Source of the DNA: Amyelois transitella
Taxonomy: Eukaryota; Arthropoda; Insecta; Lepidoptera; Pyralidae
Direction of reading: 5' to 3'
NCBI RefSeq assembly: GCF_032362555.1
Contig: NC_083513.1
Coordinates: 558,001-622,000 of the forward strand
DNA: 64,000 nt
Shown here: positions 34,501 to 42,100 of the stretch, piece by piece
How positions within the stretch are numbered: the stretch's first letter is position 1
Layout of the letters: each line of letters begins with the position of its first letter
Notes under the pieces: generated by a model
What the model was told of the DNA's origin: nothing
The model's database searches: none
What the model saw: only the letters and a program-made list of their open reading frames with translations
Translations under genes and position numbers: made by a program

Positions 34501-37500
34501 TAACATAATGAAATATATGCTTTATATACAACTTATAAGGAACATATTCCAATAACTAATAACTTGTGGCGGAATAGCATTTTATATTAGTCTGCCGCAA
34601 TAGGAACAACTTCACTACGCTGCCCTAGTGTATTTTAAAATTAGACTTTATTAGTTTGACTAAAGGAACAAATTTGAATACCACAATACTTGTGGCAGAA
34701 TTATTTAATTTCTTATTTTACCACTAGCGGCTTAGTAATTCGATTTGTTAAATGGCCGCTGGTGGCGGACTAGACACTTCCTTTTTTTTTTAAGAAAGGT
34801 TTCTTTTTCATGCTGTATTAGAAATCGAGCTGTAAAACTGAGCACGTCATTAAGAATGGCCTATAACATGAGAAAAAGTAACGGCATATGACAAAACCTA
34901 CGAATCCTGATGTAGATTCGTTTAAGAATATAACCTCTAGAGAAATTGAATATTACTTTTCAAATTTTATTCATAGTGTACCCCGCAAGAGATATGGACG
35001 TGATTAATGATGTTTAATTATTGTTTAAATATTACATTTATATTTTTGCGACGTAATTTTACAAACACAATAAGAAAGAAGCTTTTAATTTCTTTGTCAT
35101 AATTTAGTTTTTTTTTTCTTTTTTTTGTTTCCAGCCAGCATAATGAATGTTCCTAATTCAAAATACCATTGATACCACCCATGGTTAAACAATATAAGTA
35201 GACCATCTTCATTCTTCATCCCCGCTCCCCGTCGTTCGCCCCGTCCCGCTCCCACACTTCGCCCCCTCGCTCGCCCAACCTTTGACAACTCAACAACCAA
35301 TCACGTGTATGCATTTTCAAACGCTACCTATTGCTTAGAATACAATATAACTATGTACTTGTAAACTTCAAATTGGGACGCGCGCCATTTTGGAGATAAA
35401 AAAAAACAGTTTAAGGCAAAGGAAACGGGACACAAGGACCAGAAGTGATTGTGAAAATGACATGGAAAGTTGGCTTTTGTAGGAGGATATATAAGGATGA
35501 TAGGACGTGCCCAATACGTAGATGTTTATTAAGCGCATAGTTACTTAATTCATGTAAGCTAGGCCTCATTTGCTAAAAATACTCAACAATTTTCATACAA
35601 ACATTAATGTTTCTATGAAAATTACATTTTTTTTTTGTAAATGAGTCTATGTATTATTAAGATTGTGAAATACTTAGGTCATACATTACAGGTTCATTAA
35701 AAACAAGAATGTAGATTAAAAAACAATTAAAAATACTTATATCATAATAATTACGTCAATTGCAACAGTTGTATAAACAAAGTGTTAATAACTATTGTAT
35801 GACCAAAGCGCATTACAATATCAACAATATGGGAGCGTTGAAAAAATGCAAGAATTTTAACAAATTTTATTGTTAACATTCCCTTAATTTAAAAGGATAG
35901 TCCCATTAACTAAAAGCCCACCTTATGGTCATTGGTCACTAGAATCTACAGGCGTAAACAAATTTAAGGAAATAAATAATTTTATTTATCCCATTATTTT
36001 AAAGTCCATAATTCCTTATAGCCTGTAGACCTATAAATGTAGACCAACAACATAGGAGGTCCCAGACTTATCCCACTACACCAAATAATATTTACCGTAG
36101 TCGTCTTTTGTGCCGCAGTGATTATCTTAAGTTTCATAGCCCATTATTTAAAACTACAAATTCATGTTTCACATTGACTTCTGATGAACATTTGTTATGG
36201 AATTTCTTTGAATTTTTTTATAGAAAGCCCAGAAATTTCTACATGTTTACCTTACAGAAGCAAAACATATTGATTATGACGATAATAACAAATAAAAACT
36301 CTTTAAAACAAACTCCTGATGTATATATTGGCCTCTTTAAAGCCCATCAAAGATCGTCACTACGGCAGCCTACGGTTTCATTGAAAACCCCCACCTGTGT
36401 CCTATTTTCTCCCTGTCCCTGTTGAGCGCTTCCTGTGCGCTCTCCTTGTCAACGAAGTGTACGAATGCCTCGCCCGACGCCCGCCCTCTGAAGTCCGACA
36501 GTAAGTGCACCCCATCCGGTGCAACGCTCAACCCTGGCCCACCCGAAAAGATCATTATTAAGTCACGACCGTGAAGCCACTGTGGTCGGTAAGCCAATTG
36601 GTATAGACGTTTCCCAAATTGTAAGCTGCATTATAAAATTACGAAGCATGTTTGTGATGTTGATAAAAATGTCACACTTATACTTTGATACCTTACACCC
36701 CAGTTAGTTTTAGATAAACAGCTAAATTGTTTGGGAAATGCCGAATGGAGATACTGCATGCATTTAACTGAATACTGACAAGTTTTCTTTAATTTTCAAA
36801 CCACAGTGTCGCCACACAATCATCCTACCCCATTGAATTTACATTGTGAATAGGATAAGATAGTTTCTTACCATCAAAAAATTGGATGACTTCCTCCTTG
36901 GAACATCCAAATGGGAGACCTCGAAGTTTGACGATGCCCATGTCATCAGTAACATTGGGAAGGCTGTCGAACCCATTCTCACTTTGACGCATTGCGTTCA
37001 GTGCCCACTCCATGTCTTGACGGTCAGTTGAGAATACTGGAAAGCATATTATTCAGGTTAAGATCTGTTGCAGGACAGAGGTCTTTTATTACAGATATAG
37101 GTACCTAGACATAATAATTTCAATTTCCTCAGTTTGCCAAGCAAACAATGGTCATGTGAAGTGGCTCAAAAATAAAGAATGCAACAAAACAAAAACTATG
37201 CTTTACAGAGATAATTCTAAAATGTTCATATTTTGGTGGCAAATTTATTTCATCTACTTTTACTATTGCAAAGCCAAATTATTATTATACTAATTTAATG
37301 TCAATTATTTTTAATCCAAATTTAATATTATGGCTCTCACCTTCAATGTATCTCTTTCCCATGATCTCCTTATCCTTCTTGAGAGCAGCATCAACATCTT
37401 CCTGGCTTTCCACTTCCACAAAGCATTCTCCGGATGGGCGACCTGGACGCACCTCAGTCAAATGCACACCTAAAATAATAACATAAAATTTTAGTGTTGT

Positions 37501-37819
37501 GCCTTAGTTTCATCTCCATCTTTATCTTATCAAGTTTTAAATTCAGGAATTTTATTATGGAGTATAAAATCAACTATACAAATGACATCAATAAAAAACA
37601 ACACGGTGACTCTAGAATTAAAGGTGCAAGGAAATTCATCGGTTTGAAAGCAATTTAAGTAGTATTTTAGTGGGTAGATATTTATAGAATTTAATATTTA
37701 CCTTCTTTTCCATTCACAACATTTACACCTGTTAAAAAATCTAGGACATCTTCAATTGTAGTGGAGAAAGGTAGACCACGTAGTTTCACGATGTGGCCAC
37801 TATCCCCTGATCCCAGCAT
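28466..37819 (-). CDS. glo: hnRNP F/H (Glorund-type) RNA-binding protein, complete, 8 coding exons, 347 aa
   Basis: hnRNP F/H proteins bind G-tracts in pre-mRNA and control splicing and translation; fly Glorund represses nanos mRNA. Coding exons on the minus strand are 37702-37819, 37341-37469, 36872-37036, 36395-36533, 32412-32563, 30449-30567, 29830-29937 and 28466-28579, joining to 1044 bases with every phase consistent and GT/AG borders. Three quasi-RRMs are visible: about aa 9-83 ([11 protein letters not shown]), 116-190 ([28 protein letters not shown]) and 256-333 ([22 protein letters not shown]). A Gly/Arg/Ser-rich linker (aa 210-254) separates the last two. The 5' neighbour is the RS-cyclophilin gene, head to head. 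Vertebrate names hnRNP H or GRSF1 fit less well by linker and length. Symbol given as closest fly homologue. Confidence 0.93.
28636..28883 (-). mobile_element. SINE-like repeat A, full length
   Basis: In hnRNP F/H intron 7, same strand as the gene; complete from tail to CCGGGAACCACACGGC. Confidence 0.9.
28995..29166 (+). mobile_element. LTR-like repeat G, 3' part
   Basis: Keeps GATTGGAGCATATATACAAC through CGCTCCCGCTACA; left end replaced by unrelated sequence. Confidence 0.6.
29229..29785 (+). mobile_element. SINE-like repeat F interrupted by a Helitron
   Basis: 29229-29391 is the first part; it resumes at 29670 (TTAAGTGATATGAAG) and ends in an ATTC microsatellite at 29757-29778. Confidence 0.8.
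29392..29669 (+). mobile_element. Helitron-like element, family C, precise insertion
   Basis: Starts TCTATACTAA (this decamer is repeated once) and ends CACGCGGACGAAGTCGCGGG then CGCAGCTAG. Flanks CAATTA and TTAAGTG join to the uninterrupted sequence seen at 26325. Insertion is therefore between A and T, without duplication, with 5' TC and 3' CTAG and a hairpin about 10 bases from the end: the Helitron hallmarks. Non-autonomous; no Rep/helicase coding. Confidence 0.88.
29830..29937 (-). CDS. glo: hnRNP F/H coding exon 7 (qRRM3 core)
   Basis: Acceptor GTTCACAG, encodes [20 protein letters not shown] then [16 protein letters not shown], donor AGG|GTGAGT. Phase 0 on both sides. Confidence 0.93.
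30032..30215 (-). mobile_element. SINE-like repeat A, 5' truncated
   Basis: In hnRNP F/H intron 6, gene strand; ends at ATCCCTTAGTCGCCAC. Confidence 0.83.
30303..30448 (-). mobile_element. SINE-like repeat F touching a splice donor
   Basis: Blocks ACTGCCGCTTTCAAAGCGC and GCGGCGGAACAAACTAC; ends within about 20 bases of the exon 6 donor. Confidence 0.7.
30449..30567 (-). CDS. glo: hnRNP F/H coding exon 6 (Gly-rich linker, start of qRRM3)
   Basis: Acceptor AATTACAG, then [19 protein letters not shown] and [20 protein letters not shown], donor CTTAC|GTGAGT. GC-rich compared with the introns around it. Confidence 0.92.
30572..30735 (-). mobile_element. SINE-like repeat F
   Basis: Minus copy with ACATTGGTTGACGTCAAATA and CTGCCGCTTCCAAGGC, lying directly upstream of exon 6 (five bases from its acceptor), so the polypyrimidine tract may be repeat-derived. 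Confidence 0.72.
30950..31195 (+). mobile_element. SINE-like repeat A
   Basis: 5' end truncated; TATGTATGTATG tail present. Confidence 0.85.
31199..31322 (-). mobile_element. LINE 3' end, family E (short)
   Basis: ATACATAAAATCACGCCTCT to CATAACTCTCTTCATT; joined tail-to-tail with the SINE before it. Confidence 0.72.
31360..31602 (+). mobile_element. SINE-like repeat A
   Basis: Shortened in the middle (AATTTTATTAGGCGATGG). Shares the changes TTTTCAATGG and GTCGAAAAAGGCG with the copy at 30950, so the two are close relatives or a local duplication. Confidence 0.86.
31620..31755 (-). mobile_element. SINE-like repeat A, 3' half
   Basis: Minus fragment with a duplicated AGAAGATTATCCATCGCC junction. 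Confidence 0.78.
31756..31917 (+). repeat. Repeat J fragment
   Basis: CACGGCAAACGTGGTTTTGCC, GGGTGGACAACCCTTA and GATTCTCAGACCTAC are shared with 46148-46290. Class unknown. Confidence 0.6.
31918..32196 (-). mobile_element. Helitron-like element, family C
   Basis: Minus copy with damaged CTAG end (CAAGCTGTGTCTGTAACTTC) and good 5' end. Confidence 0.76.
32208..32372 (-). mobile_element. SINE-like repeat A, 5' truncated
   Basis: Stops after AAAAAAGAATCCAAAGTTTG; lies 40 bases from hnRNP exon 5. Confidence 0.82.
32412..32563 (-). CDS. glo: hnRNP F/H coding exon 5 (end of qRRM2, linker)
   Basis: Acceptor CACCCACAG, encodes [20 protein letters not shown] then an Arg/Gly/Ser-rich tail ending [10 protein letters not shown], donor AGAG|GTAATT. 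Phase 2 in, phase 1 out. Confidence 0.92.
33620..34282 (-). pseudogene. Decayed ORF inside the TIR element
   Basis: On the minus strand a Glu/Asn/Lys/Ile-rich frame runs from about 34282 ([20 protein letters not shown]) to about 33955, where it shifts by one base, then goes on to NMPDLMPLA at about 33735. Further down, in another frame, is an AT-hook-like [14 protein letters not shown] near 33650. Breaks between these pieces mean no intact protein. It may be the C-terminal half of a transposon-encoded protein; I cannot assign a transposase domain. Confidence 0.5.
33720..33767. repeat. Perfect hairpin, 22 bp arms, 4 base loop
   Basis: Arms 33720-33741 and 33746-33767 (TGCCTGATTTAATGCCTTTA...) around loop ATTA, inside the decayed transposon ORF. 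One arm fits the reading frame; the other interrupts it. Confidence 0.92.
34336..34364. repeat. Perfect hairpin, 13 bp arms, 3 base loop
   Basis: CAGAAAAAGCACT, loop CTA, AGTGCTTTTTCTG. Lies just upstream of the decayed transposon ORF. Confidence 0.85.
34974..35010 (+). mobile_element. SINE-like repeat A, 3' scrap
   Basis: Only GTACCCCGCAAGAGATATGG and ACGTGATT remain. Confidence 0.6.
36395..36533 (-). CDS. glo: hnRNP F/H coding exon 4 (qRRM2)
   Basis: Acceptor GGGCCAG, encodes [26 protein letters not shown] (RNP1-like) and [12 protein letters not shown], donor ACAG|GTGGGG. Confidence 0.94.
36872..37036 (-). CDS. glo: hnRNP F/H coding exon 3 (start of qRRM2)
   Basis: Acceptor GCTTTCCAG, encodes [15 protein letters not shown] and [20 protein letters not shown], donor GATG|GTAAGA. 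The [10 protein letters not shown] run is nearly invariant in the family. Confidence 0.95.
37341..37469 (-). CDS. glo: hnRNP F/H coding exon 2 (end of qRRM1)
   Basis: Acceptor ATTTTAG, encodes [20 protein letters not shown] then [10 protein letters not shown], donor GAAG|GTGAGA. Confidence 0.94.
37702..37819 (-). CDS. glo: hnRNP F/H coding exon 1 (start, first half of qRRM1)
   Basis: ATG at 37819, [20 protein letters not shown] then [16 protein letters not shown], donor GAAG|GTAAAT. Start chosen because it is the first in-frame ATG before the RNP2 strand, and a short acidic lead is usual. Confidence 0.92.
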
Positions 37820-38212
37820 GGTTCTTGTAATCAAATACCAATGAATTAAAATAAACCCAACGTGGAAATATTTGGCAAGAATAAATTGGCGATATAACGA
37901 AATGTACTTCTACACCGCAGAAAAAAACGTGAATAGAAAAAGCGTCAAGCGTCTCTCGACACAGCCATTTATATATTTTAATAGTGATGTTCATCAATCT
38001 TCGTTCAAATCATTTGCATGATTTACTTTATCGATTATCTGTCATCTAAACTAATCGTGTACAAATATACAAAACATTAGCTCAACTCAATGGGTCAAGG
38101 TACAAATTTTGATTCAAAGAACAAATATTTTTACCGACAGCAAGTTAATTAAAATATTTTATAAATAGAGGGAACTTTGCGTTCTAATAATTATGCAGTG
38201 AAGTGAAGAAAA

Positions 38213-38392
38213 AAAAGGCAACTACGGGATAGGCTTACAAACTTGGATTCTTTTAAGGTGATGGGCTAGCAACCTGTCACTACTTGAATCTCAATTCTAT
38301 TATTAAGCCAAATAGCTCAATGTGGCTATCAGTGTTTTCAAGACTGTTGGCTTTGTCTACCTCGCAAGGTATATTAGACGTGATTATATGTT
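38213..38392 (+). mobile_element. SINE-like repeat A, 5' truncated
   Basis: Starts at AAAAAAGGCAACTACGGGAT; tail reduced to TTATATG. Confidence 0.82.
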
Positions 38393-38548
38393 AGCAAAAG
38401 TTTGAATACATCCATTACTCAAGAGAAGAATCCAACACGTCTAAATAAGAGCCAATATGGACTTCACTAGGGTCTTTAAATTTATTTTTATGGGGTTTAG
38501 TTTCTTTTTTTATAAATAATTTTTAATCTGAAAAAGATTTTTTATTCA

Positions 38549-38623
38549 AAAAATTCAAAATTATTATTCATTTATTCGTGTATGGTATATACACGAATAA
38601 ATGAATAATAATTTTGAATTTTT
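38549..38623. repeat. Perfect hairpin, 35 bp arms, 5 base loop
   Basis: Arms 38549-38583 and 38589-38623 are exact complements around GGTAT. It is the longest perfect arm pair I found in the window. Confidence 0.95.
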
Positions 38624-38919
38624 CTATTTTTCTTTCTTCATTTCAGAAAATCGAAATCGACAATTTAACAACCTTAACCAAGATTGACATTGTTTTTGAC
38701 ACTGACACTCCTCCATTGGATTTCATTTCTTTTTGATCCAAATCCATGTCGTTTGGGGTTGGTTTGTTTGGTTGAATCTGAAATCAACTTTTGCTTAGCT
38801 ATGTGTTTGTATTTTTGCAATATTTACAGTGTCAGGTTATAGGTTTCCAGATAGTTATTAATTTAGTGTAAAATAATTTCTCTCTGGTGAATCGGATCTT
38901 TTGATTGTCGCTTGCAAAA

Positions 38920-39114
38920 ATGACGGTCGACGGCGACGAAAAGCCGCCCAATGATCGTGTTTTTATGGACATAGCGATCGGTGGCTTGCCTTCTGGACGG
39001 ATTGTTTTCGAGCTTTTCAACGATGTGGCACCAAAAACTGCTGAAAATTTCCGGGCCCTATGCTCGGGGGATGCTGGAGTCGGTAAAGTTACTGGGAAGC
39101 CGCTGACTTATAAG
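38920..39114 (+). CDS. Moca-cyp: RS-cyclophilin exon 1
   Basis: ATG in CAAAAATGA context; [20 protein letters not shown] through [13 protein letters not shown] to TGKPLTYK, donor AAG|GTTAGT. 65 codons, phase 0. Confidence 0.94.
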
Positions 39115-42100
39115 GTTAGTTTTTTTGCGTAACCTAATCTATATTTCACCTTCCGCTTTTAAATTTGAAAATTCTTGTCTGCTTTCACGAACTTTATAAA
39201 TATTCATTAAAGTCGGTTAAAAATCCTATTATTTTGGTATTATACTGAATTACTTTTTGACAGAAGTTGGTTTTGATACCATTTCCTTGGCTTTAGGGTA
39301 TGGTGTTCCATCGAGTCGTGAAGGATTTCATGATTCAAGGAGGTGATTTCACTAATGCAAATGGTACCGGCGGGGAATCTATTTACGGGGGCACTTTTGA
39401 AGGTATGTATAAAACAAGTGTATATGAAAACTTTAGGATTGACAGGTGGAAATCCTGCCTCCGGCCGGTCTTGTTCACAATAGGGCGCGGTCCGGGAATG
39501 CATCATGTGGCAGGCGGCGGGCTCAAAGTGGACTTTACAGTAATTGTTATCTAATTACAAAACATAAAAAAAAAAACAGAATACAGTTTAAAGAGATGCA
39601 AAAAAATTTAATGGGGTTCCATTGAATTTTTTTGTAGTACTTGTAGATTTGTTATCATATCTATGTTGGTATTTTTTTTCTACATTATCATCATGATCTT
39701 TTTCTTGGAGTAGTATAATAGGTAAAGACATCTTTCACTTCCATACTACATACATACATAATGACATAATGATTTTGTATTATCTGCATAAAACAGGGTT
39801 CTTAAGATCTGACGGACAAAACTTTTATTGACAAAATTTTTAAAATATTATTTTTGTTGTTTTTAATTTATGTGTATTCAAATTTAATTTCATTATTCAA
39901 ATTTTTTATATGATTTAATATGGTTAACTTAATATGATATACCTGTGTTTCAAATTGTAAAGTGTGATAATTGTAATAGGTGTAAACCGTTTTTGTCACA
40001 ATAAATAAATAAATAAATAAATAAATTCTCTAATAAAATGACTTTTACAGATGAATCATTTGAGCTGAAGCATGATCGGCCATATTTGTTGTCTATGGCT
40101 AACAGAGGCAAAGACACTAACGGATCTCAATTCTTTATGTAAGTTGTGGACTGGGTAAGCACAGGTATGAGTAATATTAGCAATCCGGCTCATTTAGGCT
40201 CTCAATACATATATGTGTCGTGTGGTTCCCAGCACTAGTTCAAAAAAGAATAGGACCACTTCATCTCTTTCTCATGGATGTCGTAAAATGCGACTAAGGG
40301 ATAGGCTTACAAACTTGGGATTCTTTTTTAGGCAATGGGCTAGCAACTTGTCACTATTTGAATCTCAATTCTATCATTAAGCCAAATAGCTGAATGTGGC
40401 CATTCAGTCTTCAAGACTGTTGGCTGTCTACCCCACAAGGGATATAGACGTGACCATATGTATGTATGTATCCATACATACAATACAATTGTAACTGACT
40501 GATGTCTGTACTTGAATAATATTGCCAAGAAATCAATATGGGGGATCTTAACAAGACCAACAGAAGTCAAAAATATGATTCCTAGAATTTCTGTCTGTTT
40601 GTATGTTTGTAACACATTACACAAAAACTATTGCTCCAATTTCAATGCAAATTTCCTTCAAGCTTAAAAACTGGTTTGCAACAATTTCTCCCCTCACCTC
40701 TCTAAGGGAGGAATACAGGGTGTCAACCTTTATGTATTGAAATTGTTGGCAAACAAAGTCGCGAGCAACAGCTAATATTAAATATATGCTAAGTGAGGGT
40801 CCAAAATTTTTGTTGATGTCATACTTTTATGTCTTTGACAAAATCTTAATATCACTTGCACATATTTTCTTTCTTAGAATTAATGAAATTTCCTTGAAAT
40901 TGTGCACAAGAAAACAAACAGTTAAAACAATAAAAAATTCTATCATTAAGCCTTACAGCTGAACGCTGCCTGTTAATATTTCGAGGACTGCTTGTTCTGT
41001 CTACCCCCCAAGAGATATAGACGTGGTTATGTGTGTGTGTGTGTGTGTGTGTGTTAATTTACAAAATTCAACAAGGATCACAGGCATTGAGTACATAATG
41101 TATTATGCCAAATCTTGGGAGTGGGTCTGGGTGTTTACTTTAAGTGACACCCGTCTGCCCTTCACAATTTTGTAGGGTAATCTATAGAGTGATTATAGTG
41201 ACTCCCGTCTGACCACGCTTTGAAGGATAATCTAAAGTGATAATACAGTGATTGACTCCTCTTTTTAACTGCCTTTAAAAAGCCGGTGTTCAGTTTGACG
41301 TGTCTGCAATTATCTCGCGTTATGCTGAACCGATTTTGATGCATTTTTCGGGAAAGACTTTACTACGCTTATAAGAAGGTTTTAGTAATGTAACCCACTT
41401 CAAAAAAGTAGGATGTCGATTAGCAACGGACGGCTCTTTGTACAAATGTTATATAAGCATGAATTAATCGGCGCTACAATGTGTGTGTGTGTATGTGTGT
41501 ACAAACATTGATGTTATTATGTGTGTGTAGCGCTGAGCCGCCGGTTCGTCGCGCTCCGACTGCTATCATTCTTGTTGTTCTGTGTGTTGTAGAACCACAC
41601 AGCCGGCGCCGCATCTCGACAAGTGAGTATAATTAATTTATTTATTTATTTTTTATTAGGATCTGCGTCTTTATTTATTATTTTCATAATAAAGAAATAT
41701 TTAATTTGTTTGGAACTTCTTAATATGTGTACAAATAAACGCAAACAATTTGCGTTGCTGAACGTGGCCGATCAGTCTTTTTAAGACTGTTTGGCTCTGT
41801 CTACCCCACACGACGTGACCATATGTATGTATGAACTGTAGAAAATGAAACTGTTAATTGTAGTAAAAAAAAAATATTAACAAAAGGTTAAATTTAATAA
41901 CATTTTGTCATCGGTTTTATTACCTAAGCGTGTGCGCACTGACCTACAACATATTGTGTCGTTATCTATGTATGAACTGTAGAAAATGAAACTGTTAATT
42001 GTAGTAAAAAAAAATATATTAACAAAAGGTAAAATTTAATACATTAGCATTTAACATTTTGTCAACGGTTATATTACCTAAGCGTGTGCGCACTGACCTA

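Larger units (their letters stand above)
33280..34781 (-). mobile_element. 1.5 kb terminal-inverted-repeat DNA transposon (Mutator-like?)
   Basis: Terminal repeats 33280-33311 and 34750-34781 (GGAAGTGTCTAGTC...CATTT) match at 29 of 32 bases, the three differences all C/T. Both ends abut nine or more T, compatible with a 9-base target duplication but ambiguous in a T run. Arrays of a CCACTAGTGG-like motif lie inside each end (about 33331, 33363, 33399, 33432; and 34564, 34592, 34701, 34727). It sits in hnRNP F/H intron 4. The long TIR, 9-base target and motif arrays recall Mutator-like elements; that class call is inference. Confidence 0.75.
37820..38919. promoter_or_regulatory. Head-to-head promoter region of glo and the RS-cyclophilin gene
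   Basis: The two start codons are 1.1 kb apart on opposite strands. It contains a truncated SINE copy (38213-38392) and a perfect 35-bp-arm hairpin (38549-38623). The last 300 bases before the cyclophilin ATG and the first 170 before the hnRNP ATG are repeat-free and likely hold the 5' UTRs. No clear TATA box. Confidence 0.6.

Noticed and set aside
38905..38919. Upstream TTG start for the cyclophilin, extending it by five codons
   Set aside because: ATG at 38920 has a good context and gives the usual family start; non-ATG starts need evidence.
41030..41053. GT-rich run as a recombination or regulatory signal
   Set aside because: Simple decay product of a SINE tail microsatellite.
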